33,148 bases of DNA from Candidatus Thalassarchaeaceae archaeon (GTDB lineage Archaea; Thermoplasmatota; Poseidoniia; Poseidoniales; Thalassarchaeaceae): positions 1 to 33,148 of the forward strand of contig JASLKH010000066.1 in assembly GCA_030747675.1 (NCBI GenBank). Reading direction: 5' to 3'. The notes under the pieces were generated by a model. It was not told where the DNA came from and searched no databases. It saw only the letters and a program-made list of their open reading frames with translations. Positions 8,948 through 16,852 of the stretch are shown piece after piece. The translations under genes and the position numbers were made by a program. The first letter of the stretch is position 1. Every line of letters begins with the position of its first letter.

Positions 8948-8954
8948 TTTTTAT
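8948..8954 (+). promoter_or_regulatory. TATA-like box for the surface-protein gene
   Basis: TTTTTAT is centred 27 nt before ATG 8978, the normal archaeal TATA-to-start distance for a leaderless transcript. Confidence 0.5.
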
Positions 8955-8955
8955 G

Positions 8956-8974
8956 CTCCTCCTTATAGGAGGAG
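8956..8974. promoter_or_regulatory. Perfect inverted repeat CTCCTCC-TTATA-GGAGGAG between divergent genes
   Basis: The arms are 8956-8962 and 8968-8974 with a 5-nt loop. GGAGGAG on the plus strand ends 3 nt before ATG 8978, which is unusually close for a Shine-Dalgarno element. The mirror arm gives GGAGGAG on the minus strand, 12 nt before the alternative ATG 8943 of aceE. It may be an operator, or a hairpin that hides the ribosome-binding site. Confidence 0.55.
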
Positions 8975-8977
8975 TTC

Positions 8978-11900
8978 ATGAGCACACGCTATGTCCAAGC
9001 AATTTTACTGACATCAATTATGGTTTTAATGTCGTTAAGTGGTATGTTTGAGAATAGAGAACAAGAGTCAGAATCAGAAGAATTGTTGATCATAGAAGAA
9101 CCAAAATATGCTGCAACTAGCCCCGGGCACACCGTTTTTGCAGAATATGTTGGTGCTGATTGGTGTCCACCGTGTCAAAACGGTGGTTCGCCTTCCATGC
9201 ATGCTTTGAAAACTAATTTCCCTTCAGAGTTTACATATCTATCATACTTTGAATCAGGAGGTGCAGGAGTCCCTGACCCTCTTAATCGTCGAAGTCATGT
9301 GATGTACGATAGCACTGGTATTCCAACTGCATCCTTTGGAGATGCAAATACGGGTACTTATCACCCATCTGGAGCATCTACAGGAACTTCTGCTTATGAT
9401 TCTCAGTTTTCATCAGGTGGAGACATGAAAAATGTCAATGATTACTCAATATCACTTACCCAAACCGTGAATGGTGCAAATATGGACATTGATGTGACAG
9501 CCACCTATCTGGGTTCAGCCAGTAGTGTAACAGTGTATGTTCTTGCAGTAGTGACTGAAGAAACATGTCCTGATACCTACAACGATGGTACGACCCACCC
9601 TCACAATGTTATCAAGAAATGGTTACTTAATTCAGGGAACAATGGATTCCAATCACTGCAACTCAGTCCAAACAATCCAGTCACAACATCTTGGCAAGAA
9701 CCAATCAGCACAGTCCGGTCGTATGGTAGCGCTAGCGCGGCACAAAATTTCAACACAGTTGTTGCACTCATGAATGGGCCACATAGCACTTACAACGATG
9801 TTTTCGTGGCAACGGACGCTATGATGAATCCAATGGATTTGTCCGTGACTGGTTTGACAGTAACCAATAACGATGCAACTTATGACGGATTCCTTGCTCA
9901 AGATATACTAAGTCTTGAAGCAACTGTTGAAAATACAGGTACTGAAGATTATTCTGCTGGGGGCTCGATTCAATTATACCATGTCGATGGTGCTACAGAA
10001 AATCCAATTGGTCAATCCGTATCTCTAAACAATCTCAATGTAGGCCAAACACAATCAATCAGTACTCAGTTTGATACAACAGGTATCCAGATGAATCCAA
10101 ATGGGAAGGAAACGTTTCGAGTCAGAATGATGGGCACCACTGGTGAAAATGATCCGGTTGCAAATAACCGTCTTGATGTGCAGGTGGATCATGATTACTC
10201 CCCATCAACCGATACACCAGTTGCAGATGGACAAACATCGATAGCACGCGGCTCTGAATTAGATTTTGATGTTACCGGCAATGCACGAGATGCAATTGAC
10301 ACACTCGAAACCATGACCCCTGAATTTGAGACCTCACCTACTGGCCTGGACACATGGTCGTCTGATTGGGTTATTGCTCCCTCATCAGTTACTGCTCCAG
10401 GCACTCCTTCGGCACGTTATGTGTTTACGGTTGATCCTATACAAACGGCTGCGAGTGGAGATTATGATGTTCGTGCTAGACTTACTGACTCTCGTGGTCA
10501 GCAAAGTGATTGGTCTTCAGCCATAGGTGCATTCAGTTTGGAGAACGGCTTACCAATTGTAGTTGATCCGACACAACCGGAAAACACTCCTCCTAGTTGT
10601 TCCGCATTCCCTGGAGCCCCACAGGTGAAAGTTGATACTAACGAATTTGTATCTATATCTGGACTTGTTTGCGATGCCGAAACTCCTCTAAGTGATTTGC
10701 AAATTAATAGCCAAGACCCAGCTTTCATTGATTATCATTCAAATAATCAAACACTTGAAGTTAAATTCACTTCAATGCAATGGGATAGCAATTCCAATCC
10801 ACTACCACAGGGAATTAGTTTAACAATTTCTGATGGTGAAGATTCCAATACAGGTACATTGTTCTTTGACGTTATTGAAAATGGTCAACCACGCTGGTCA
10901 AGTGTACCAGCACAATCATTTGACGAGGGTATTGGTAATGGTGTATCTATTTCACTTGCGAATTCAATCACAGATACAAGTGCCCAAGGAACACCGACAA
11001 GCATCATGGGGATTTCTATTACTGTTGAGAAAATAGAGCCACAAGGAGTGATTAGTGGTGAAATTTTTGCAGGAGCAAGCCAAACATTAACCCTAACCGC
11101 AATTGATGATGATGCATATGGAACGGTTGTAGTCACAGTTCGTGCGACCGATTCTGATGGGCAATGGAGCGAGACAGATATTTTCGCCCAGGTGAATAAT
11201 GTAAATGATGCTCCTCGTTTTGATTCCACTGGGCTAGACAACCTCATGGTCCAAAAGGACAAAGATTTGAATCTTGAATTAAAATCTCGCTTTACAGATG
11301 TAGATAATGATGATAATGAGATCTGGGTGACTACATCCTTCGTTACTCCACCATATGATGGTGAATATTTGAACATGCGTTGGACAGAAGTTGGAATGCA
11401 AACAGTCACAATTACAGCTCAAGATTCAAGTGGTGCATCAGATAGTTGGAATATAGACATCAATGTTGTAGATATGTTACCATTGATATGGAGCACCAAT
11501 GGAACAGACGGCGATATTGATGTTGTAGTGGATGATTTGGCGCTACAAAAAGATCCAACTCTTTATCTTATACAGTTAAGTGAGTTGGAATTGTCAAACA
11601 TAGTGATTGTATGGTCAATCTGTAATTATCAAACTGGAATTTGCACCGACTTCGGAAGTATTGAGATAACTCAAAATGAAATATTGTCAGGATATACATT
11701 CTCTACGGTACGAGATACAGGGAATGGAATGGAAACTTATGATGAGTTGAAACTTCACGTTGAAGCGGATGACACCAGTGGCTTTGATCGAAAATCATCT
11801 GAACTTGGTTTCAAGATTTCAATTGATGATGTAGCCACGGGTGATGGAACAGATGAAATTGATGAGGGAGAAAATCAGGAATCTGAAGACTCTGCAAAGG

Positions 11901-12232
11901 AAAGCAGTGGTGGAATGGATTCAATGGTTTTGGTAGCCCTTATTTCTCTTGTCGTTCTCTTTGCTGTTGCGGGTACATTGGTAACTATGTTACTTCGCGG
12001 TGGACGAGGAAATGCAGAGGAGGCCCCAGTAGACTGGAATGCTGCTTCTTCTGAAACCCCCCTAGCATTTACACCAGTTGCGGCTCCCTCTACTCAATCT
12101 GTACCTGATTACACTCATTTGACACCGGGTGGACAATATGTATCTGGTCATGCAGGTGAAACTGTTTATCTTTCACCAGATGGAACCGCTTGGACAATGC
12201 AAGCCGACAGTTCGTTTATTCGAACATCTTGA
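8978..12232 (+). CDS. Large surface protein: thioredoxin-like (CPPC) N-terminus, Ig/cadherin-like repeats, C-terminal TM anchor
   Basis: The 1084-residue protein starts with a signal segment (VQAILLTSIMVLMSLSG). A thioredoxin-like domain of the Omp28-related kind follows, with CPPC at 63-66 in FAEYVGADWCPPCQNG, and continues to a cis-Pro-like GIPTASFGD. Next are repeated beta-sandwich modules: a CARDB-like unit (LSLEATVENTGTEDYS), Ig-like units, and cadherin-like segments with acidic loops (RFTDVDNDDNE, RATDSDGQWSE) that would suit calcium binding. A single TM helix lies at about 982-1006, followed by a 73-residue cytoplasmic tail containing HLTPGGQYVSGHAGETVYLS. The predicted role is an exported thiol-disulfide or cell-surface interaction protein anchored in the membrane; the substrate is unknown. 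It is divergent from aceE and transcribed alone. Confidence 0.88.
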   Translation: MSTRYVQAILLTSIMVLMSLSGMFENREQESESEELLIIEEPKYAATSPGHTVFAEYVGADWCPPCQNGGSPSMHALKTNFPSEFTYLSYFESGGAGVPDPLNRRSHVMYDSTGIPTASFGDANTGTYHPSGASTGTSAYDSQFSSGGDMKNVNDYSISLTQTVNGANMDIDVTATYLGSASSVTVYVLAVVTEETCPDTYNDGTTHPHNVIKKWLLNSGNNGFQSLQLSPNNPVTTSWQEPISTVRSYGSASAAQNFNTVVALMNGPHSTYNDVFVATDAMMNPMDLSVTGLTVTNNDATYDGFLAQDILSLEATVENTGTEDYSAGGSIQLYHVDGATENPIGQSVSLNNLNVGQTQSISTQFDTTGIQMNPNGKETFRVRMMGTTGENDPVANNRLDVQVDHDYSPSTDTPVADGQTSIARGSELDFDVTGNARDAIDTLETMTPEFETSPTGLDTWSSDWVIAPSSVTAPGTPSARYVFTVDPIQTAASGDYDVRARLTDSRGQQSDWSSAIGAFSLENGLPIVVDPTQPENTPPSCSAFPGAPQVKVDTNEFVSISGLVCDAETPLSDLQINSQDPAFIDYHSNNQTLEVKFTSMQWDSNSNPLPQGISLTISDGEDSNTGTLFFDVIENGQPRWSSVPAQSFDEGIGNGVSISLANSITDTSAQGTPTSIMGISITVEKIEPQGVISGEIFAGASQTLTLTAIDDDAYGTVVVTVRATDSDGQWSETDIFAQVNNVNDAPRFDSTGLDNLMVQKDKDLNLELKSRFTDVDNDDNEIWVTTSFVTPPYDGEYLNMRWTEVGMQTVTITAQDSSGASDSWNIDINVVDMLPLIWSTNGTDGDIDVVVDDLALQKDPTLYLIQLSELELSNIVIVWSICNYQTGICTDFGSIEITQNEILSGYTFSTVRDTGNGMETYDELKLHVEADDTSGFDRKSSELGFKISIDDVATGDGTDEIDEGENQESEDSAKESSGGMDSMVLVALISLVVLFAVAGTLVTMLLRGGRGNAEEAPVDWNAASSETPLAFTPVAAPSTQSVPDYTHLTPGGQYVSGHAGETVYLSPDGTAWTMQADSSFIRTS

Positions 12233-12265
12233 GCAATTTTGTTTGGCATTTGAATAACCCTCAAG

Positions 12266-12284
12266 AGTCCATTTAACACGGACT
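12266..12284 (+). promoter_or_regulatory. Inverted repeat around a weak TATA-like element
   Basis: AGTCC (12266-12270) and GGACT (12280-12284) flank ATTTAACAC, upstream of the Hc1-like gene. TTTAAC could be a weak TATA element giving a short leader before ATG 12329. This is a tentative promoter/operator. Confidence 0.3.
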
Positions 12285-12328
12285 TTGCATAGTGAATGAT
12301 TAAGAGCGTTCTACAGAGGCCAAGTGCC

Positions 12329-12508
12329 ATGTCTGTTGAGGCTATGGTACAAGGAATGATTGATACACTGAATGACGCACTAAACGATGCGGGTAAGCAC
12401 GACCGCGGTAATTCCGCAGCTGGCACCCGTGTTCGAAAGGCAATGCAGACCATTAAGGGCTGTGCACAGGACGTGCGAAAGCAAGTCCAGTCTGACAAGA
12501 ATGCTTGA
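12329..12508 (+). CDS. Small histone H1-like (Hc1-type) DNA-binding protein
   Basis: The 59-residue basic protein has an amphipathic N-terminal helix (MVQGMIDTLNDALNDAGK) and then NSAAGTRVRKAMQTIKGCAQ, DVRKQVQ. This strongly resembles the 'GNKAAGTRxRKxxQxLKxLAQxxRxxVQ' pattern of bacterial histone H1/Hc1-like proteins (Pfam Hc1), which bind DNA non-specifically and compact chromatin. The match is from memory of the family pattern, not from a search. The conserved domain starts at ATG 12329; an in-frame ATG at 12296 would add 11 residues of unlikely sequence. The gene stands alone: it follows the surface-protein gene by 96 bp and is followed by a perfect 14-bp hairpin. An abundantly expressed nucleoid protein is the best guess. 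Confidence 0.72.
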   Translation: MSVEAMVQGMIDTLNDALNDAGKHDRGNSAAGTRVRKAMQTIKGCAQDVRKQVQSDKNA

Positions 12509-12532
12509 TTTCAGTTCAATCTGAACGTTTGT

Positions 12533-12564
12533 GTCCCCGTCTTGACTTTTGTCAAGACGGGGAC
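12533..12564 (+). terminator. Strong 14-bp perfect hairpin, likely terminator or 3' stabiliser
   Basis: GTCCCCGTCTTGAC (12533-12546), loop TTTT, GTCAAGACGGGGAC (12551-12564): no mismatches. It lies 25 bp after the stop of the Hc1-like gene and 16 bp beyond the stop of the convergent GT-C-like gene. Only short T runs follow. Being palindromic, it would form on transcripts from both sides. Confidence 0.75.
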
Positions 12565-12579
12565 CTTTCACGTTTCAAA

Positions 12580-14118
12580 TCAACATCTACTTTCGGCACC
12601 AGCCCAATGGTAGACGCGCCATCGTTCATCTATGTCTCCTTGGATTTCAAAATCATCCCAATTTTCGTTTATTTCAGTATCAACTCTGAAATCAAAAATA
12701 ATCCATTCAACACCCTGTAGTGATTCATTACAGCCATCAATTTCTGTTATCCAATCCCCAGAATCTACTCTCCAATGTGCTAGAATATCTGAGTCACTAT
12801 TTGGATCCAGTGTCAATTGCATCGAATACAAACGATGCATTGCTAGAGGAGCAGGGGCGACAAAGAGAATGTGGTCATCTTTTTCGATTTGGTTTGACAA
12901 CTCTTCGCCAATTACTTCCATGCCCCGGGTTCCGGTTGTTGCAAGGTGATACGAATTCAAAACCAACATAATCAATATTGCACCAATTAGCAAAAATTCT
13001 CTTGATTTCTCAGGTTGTATTGAAATTCCCATTTCATCTCTTTCCATCCAAAACCACCACAATGGTATGATAAGTAAGGAAGCATATCTGGGATTATGCC
13101 TAAAAGATTCAGGCCATAATTCAAAGAAGGAGATGTCCAATGAAATTGCTTCTACCATCCACATTGCTGCAATCCATCCAATTATTACACCACTACAGAT
13201 AATGGAACTTAATTGCAATAATGTGATTTTGTTGTTATAATCATATTTTCTGATGAATAATCCCATTCCTGCATAAATGAATATGAATCCACCAGTGATC
13301 CAAGCAATAACCCAGGATTGGACAATATCAATGAAATAATCGTTTATTGAGAAATTAATTTGATATAGCCGAAATATTAGAGTAAGAATTGAGAATGAAA
13401 TGAGAATTAGCCCAATTTTTTTCAGATCAAGTTTGAACTCTTTTTTATCAATTTGAGGCCAAATCAACAGTACAATGAACAAGCCAATTGCATAATATTC
13501 AGGCATCCCCTTCATTGCTAAAGTAATTGCACACAATCCAATTGAACCAATCCACCAAAGAGGTAATTTCTCACTTTTCCTTTGTTTTTCTCCAAGAATT
13601 AATGCTGCAAAAGCCAAGGTCACGAGTAGTAATATTGCTCCTTCTTGATACACTCGACCAGCAGCACGAAACATTGGAGAATATACCGCAGTCAGAGCAG
13701 TTAATCGCAAAGCATCTTCTTCATTCCATAGACTCTTTGTTGTCAAATAGACAGTCAATAAGGAGAGGAACGATGTTGTAACACTCATAAAATGTAACGT
13801 TGTGATTGATGTCCCGAATATAGTGAACCAGGCTTCAATCCAAAGGTGCCATGGCCACCATCGCCCATCAGTAGGTACATCTGAAGGCGTAGATTGATCT
13901 GTTTCTGCAGTCCGTATAGGTCCCCACTCTAAATCCGCATCACCATCATCCATCCCGTCAGTGACCATGGTTGCATGCAAATGTCCATCAAGCCCTACAG
14001 GCATCATTACTGCAGCAAGAACATGCAGAGAAAATCCAACAAGCAATAATCCAAACCAGAATTTTCTTGATGCAAACATTCCATTGAAGTATTTGCTTAA
14101 ACTACTGGCCATGTTCAT
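12580..14118 (-). CDS. Multi-pass membrane protein, probable GT-C type glycosyltransferase
   Basis: The 512-residue protein has about ten hydrophobic helices (for example WFGLLLVGFSLHVLAAV, FLSLLTVYLTT, AILLLVTLAFAALIL, FIVLLIWP, IGLILISFSILTLIF) and an extracytoplasmic C-terminal domain of ~120 residues. The first loop carries an acidic and His-containing motif, GLDGHLHAT (D44, H46, H48), where GT-C enzymes place their catalytic Asp/Glu. GT-C enzymes move sugars from polyprenyl-phosphate carriers to proteins, lipids or glycans outside the membrane. The assignment rests on topology and motif placement only, so the fold is likely but the sugar and acceptor are unknown. It is the last gene of a minus-strand run with FEN1 and a signal-peptide protein, 33 bp after FEN1. 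An ATG two codons in (14112) is an equal start candidate. Confidence 0.62.
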   Translation of the reverse strand: MNMASSLSKYFNGMFASRKFWFGLLLVGFSLHVLAAVMMPVGLDGHLHATMVTDGMDDGDADLEWGPIRTAETDQSTPSDVPTDGRWWPWHLWIEAWFTIFGTSITTLHFMSVTTSFLSLLTVYLTTKSLWNEEDALRLTALTAVYSPMFRAAGRVYQEGAILLLVTLAFAALILGEKQRKSEKLPLWWIGSIGLCAITLAMKGMPEYYAIGLFIVLLIWPQIDKKEFKLDLKKIGLILISFSILTLIFRLYQINFSINDYFIDIVQSWVIAWITGGFIFIYAGMGLFIRKYDYNNKITLLQLSSIICSGVIIGWIAAMWMVEAISLDISFFELWPESFRHNPRYASLLIIPLWWFWMERDEMGISIQPEKSREFLLIGAILIMLVLNSYHLATTGTRGMEVIGEELSNQIEKDDHILFVAPAPLAMHRLYSMQLTLDPNSDSDILAHWRVDSGDWITEIDGCNESLQGVEWIIFDFRVDTEINENWDDFEIQGDIDERWRVYHWAGAESRC

Positions 14119-14151
14119 TCCAATACCTATTGAACTTAGATTATGGGGGTC

Positions 14152-15171
14152 CTAGAAATCAAAAAGTGATGATTGTCCTCTTTGTCTCATCCTGCCAGCA
14201 GATTGCATTCGATCTAGTGCTCGTGCAACTCTTCCTTCGCTAAAATCTCGTTCTTCGATTAGATATTGGCGTAAGGCATCTTCATCCACTAATCCCGAAG
14301 ATGGTAAATTCCCACTTGTTGGGTGATTTAAAAACAATTCACGAATCTCATCTAAGCGTTCAGGAATTTCCTTATCTTTCGCTTCACAAATATTTTCAAT
14401 CGTTCCAAATTCTTTTATCAATTTCAATCCAGTTTTAGGACCTATTCCTCTAATACCAGGGTGGAAGTCTGTCCCAATCATGATTCCTAAGTCGACTAAT
14501 TGTGCATATGTAATTTCGTGTTGTTGTAATAGATCGCTCAGAACTATACGTTCAGCAGAAACCATTCTACCGAATTTTTTAGTCCCATGACTTGTTAAAT
14601 TTCGAATCATAATTGGGCTTCCATACAGAAGAACATCCCAATCTTGACTTGCCACTCCAGAGACTAAGCCCTGTCTGCACCAAACACTTGCAGCCCCTTC
14701 TGCTTCCATTGGTGCCTCAATCCATGCGATTCCAAGTAAATTAAGCATATGCTGAGTTTCAAGTACCATTTCAGGAGTATATGATACAACTTGAGCACCT
14801 AGCTTATCAGCGGCTTTCCAATCTTCATCTTCAATCGCTTGCTCCCACTTTTTCACGGCGGCCACTCTTTTTTCCTTCCGACCTGCTAAAGTATCAAATT
14901 TGAGTTCATGAGGCCTACCATCAAAAACAAAAACCGGGTCAATTCCTGCAGCAACTAGTACAGAACATCGATCCAAGATTCCCATCAAGTGAGATACTGG
15001 TCGCCCATGGCTGTCGCGAAGATAAGTTCCATCCCTTCCTTCACCTCGGGCGCGTAAACTCGTGATGAATTGGTATGCTGTGAGAAAAGCGTCAACGGCC
15101 ACTCTTTGACCTGACAAATCATTGAGTTGTATTGGTGTTGGCGAAGCGAGGTCTCTCAGATTACAGCCCAT
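14152..15171 (-). CDS. fen: Flap endonuclease 1 (archaeal FEN1)
   Basis: A 339-residue structure-specific nuclease that removes 5' flaps during Okazaki-fragment processing and repair. The metal-binding acidic residues of the family are all present: D27 (VAVDAF), D84 (FVFDGRP), E156/E158 (APMEAEGAA), D177/D179 (SQDWDVLLYG) and D235 (GTDFHPG). The last leads into the helix-hairpin-helix-like RGIGPKTGLKLI. The C-terminus ends in QSSLFDF, a PIP-box variant for the PCNA clamp. The N-terminus starts MGCNLRDL, like the MGVxLxxL of other FEN1 proteins, which fixes the start. GAGGTG overlaps the stop of the upstream gene 7 nt before the ATG and is a usable ribosome-binding site. It is co-transcribed with the upstream membrane protein (9 bp gap). 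Confidence 0.96.
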   Translation of the reverse strand: MGCNLRDLASPTPIQLNDLSGQRVAVDAFLTAYQFITSLRARGEGRDGTYLRDSHGRPVSHLMGILDRCSVLVAAGIDPVFVFDGRPHELKFDTLAGRKEKRVAAVKKWEQAIEDEDWKAADKLGAQVVSYTPEMVLETQHMLNLLGIAWIEAPMEAEGAASVWCRQGLVSGVASQDWDVLLYGSPIMIRNLTSHGTKKFGRMVSAERIVLSDLLQQHEITYAQLVDLGIMIGTDFHPGIRGIGPKTGLKLIKEFGTIENICEAKDKEIPERLDEIRELFLNHPTSGNLPSSGLVDEDALRQYLIEERDFSEGRVARALDRMQSAGRMRQRGQSSLFDF

Positions 15172-15180
15172 TGGAGCACC

Positions 15181-16770
15181 TCAAATCTCTTCTAAATCGT
15201 ATAATTCGTCATCCTCATCTTCAAAGTCATCCAGTACATCTTCAAGTTCTTCATCATATTCTTCATCATATTCGCCATATTCTTGGATTGATTTGTGCAC
15301 TTGCCAAAAACCAAATCCTCCCAGAAGTAACCCTACAGCAGTTACGAGAAGAGGATAATATTGCCAAGAGAAATCTTGTCCGATGATTGTACAGTCTTTG
15401 TGTGGAATTGCATACCGAATACTATCAAATCCATTGACTGATACCGTTACAGTTTTGATATCGGGGTCATTTGGATCAGCGTGTTTAGGAACGATGATTT
15501 CTTGATTAGAATTGGGATCTGTTGTATTGATAATTTGAATTTCAGCAAGTACTGCTTGACCAGGTCTCAAATCCTCATGAAATAATGAAAAATATAGTTG
15601 CACGTACTCTTTCCCACGTCGACTGGTTTCAGGATCTTCTAGAATCTTAGAATCACTTTCATAGCCTAGTCCAGAAATTGTTTCACCACGATCAGTCGTA
15701 GTATACACTTCGTCATACTCTGCATATAATGTGAAGGAGTAACCAGCTTTCAACTCATCTCCAAGGAAAGTCCCATCTCGTTCTTCTAATTGCACCAGTT
15801 CCTCAATTGTCCAGACTTTGGGGTCCTCTGGGTCGGCAGCCATTCCAGTAAGGACTGGCCCAGATATTAGAGGAGCAACAAACATTGCCCCTAACAAACC
15901 CATTCCTGTAAGTAGAATTGAAATTTCCTTGTATGGGATTGGGGGCAATAGGGCGAATCCGCCTACAAAAATTCCAATTGAGAACAAGCACCAAAATACC
16001 AATCCGAACCAAGAACTAGTGGCAGCGTCCTCAGTATTGTATCCCGATGCGCTTGCGTAGGGTGATTCATATCCTTCACCTGAATTAAGCCCAGGTATAG
16101 TTTCAACGTATGGCGGTAATACAGGAACATTCATCCATGACTCTCCATTGCCTAAGTACAGTGTATATCCATCAGTAATTCCTTGTGGTTTTTGAAATGT
16201 AATCCTGAGCCCTAAAGTTTCACCCTCAGGTATTTCTTCGATATTATGCCCTAAAAATTCAAAATTATATACTTGATTTTCATCAGGATTATCTATGACC
16301 TGTTGAGCAATATCTTGATTCCCTAATCGAAGAACAATGGTAACTTGTTTCGTGCAACTATCTTGCTCTAAATTACATATAATCGAAAGATGTATTTGCC
16401 CTGAAATAGGAGATGATTTATCCACTGGTATTGGTTCAGCAGGTGGATGAGATCCTTCCCAAGTGAAGGTTCGAGGCCCTCCACCATTGTTTGGGTCTCC
16501 AATGGAATTTACTTCTCCAACGCTATCGTCTGAATCTGAATCACTTGAGGCTGAATGTGTCCACATGGGCCAAGAAGATTGCGCCCCTCCTTGATTATTT
16601 GAGCCATACATTCTCATGATGTTTTGATTATAAGTGAGATTTTTTGATTCATCAGATTGCATCACACCAACATCATGATATTGAGCTGTTACTGGAGAAG
16701 TAAGGGTTAGAGTTGAGAGCAATAGCAAGCCCATCACGGCTAGTAAAGAACACCCCCAACGGCGCGGCAT
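15181..16770 (-). CDS. Signal-peptide membrane protein with acidic cytoplasmic tail (unknown function)
   Basis: From ATG 16770 the protein has 529 residues. Residues 1-30 form a clear signal peptide (LLAVMGLLLLSTLTLTSPVTAQ). An exported domain runs to ~250, low-complexity and Ser/Asp/Gly-rich at first and then beta-rich (TFTWEGSHPPAEPIPVD). Two TM helices lie at about 253-276 and 284-307, then a second exported beta domain (~320-465), a TM helix at ~471-489, and a strongly acidic Tyr/Asp/Glu tail at 497-529. The frame stays open further upstream to 17247, but that part is antisense to the tRNA methyltransferase gene and has no signal peptide, so the start is placed at 16770. A TATA box 26 nt upstream agrees. 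No family was recognised. It leads the operon containing FEN1 and the GT-C-like protein. Confidence 0.82.
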   Translation of the reverse strand: MPRRWGCSLLAVMGLLLLSTLTLTSPVTAQYHDVGVMQSDESKNLTYNQNIMRMYGSNNQGGAQSSWPMWTHSASSDSDSDDSVGEVNSIGDPNNGGGPRTFTWEGSHPPAEPIPVDKSSPISGQIHLSIICNLEQDSCTKQVTIVLRLGNQDIAQQVIDNPDENQVYNFEFLGHNIEEIPEGETLGLRITFQKPQGITDGYTLYLGNGESWMNVPVLPPYVETIPGLNSGEGYESPYASASGYNTEDAATSSWFGLVFWCLFSIGIFVGGFALLPPIPYKEISILLTGMGLLGAMFVAPLISGPVLTGMAADPEDPKVWTIEELVQLEERDGTFLGDELKAGYSFTLYAEYDEVYTTTDRGETISGLGYESDSKILEDPETSRRGKEYVQLYFSLFHEDLRPGQAVLAEIQIINTTDPNSNQEIIVPKHADPNDPDIKTVTVSVNGFDSIRYAIPHKDCTIIGQDFSWQYYPLLVTAVGLLLGGFGFWQVHKSIQEYGEYDEEYDEELEDVLDDFEDEDDELYDLEEI

Positions 16771-16793
16771 AGACACGGGCAGAGGTGCGACCG

Positions 16794-16798
16794 TTATA
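16794..16798 (-). promoter_or_regulatory. TATA box for the 16770 gene (leaderless)
   Basis: On the minus strand CCTATAAC gives TATAA at 16798-16794, centred 26 nt before ATG 16770. This spacing predicts transcription starting at the ATG. On the plus strand the same bases read TTATAG and could serve the divergent methyltransferase gene with a longer leader. Confidence 0.55.
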
Positions 16799-16816
16799 GG
16801 ATTGAAGGCGGAGGGT

Positions 16817-16833
16817 GTGCTGCGGAGCAGCAC
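16817..16833 (+). other. Perfect 7-bp hairpin in the putative leader of the tRNA methyltransferase gene
   Basis: GTGCTGC (16817-16823), loop GGA, GCAGCAC (16827-16833), ending 19 nt before the GTG start at 16853. It is GC-rich and could affect translation or mark a binding site. Confidence 0.45.
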
Positions 16834-16852
16834 AGGTGCCTGCACGAGATGA

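Noticed and set aside
10885-11409. 174-codon open frame on the minus strand
   Set aside because: It lies fully inside the surface-protein gene on the opposite strand, and its composition is that of an antisense shadow.
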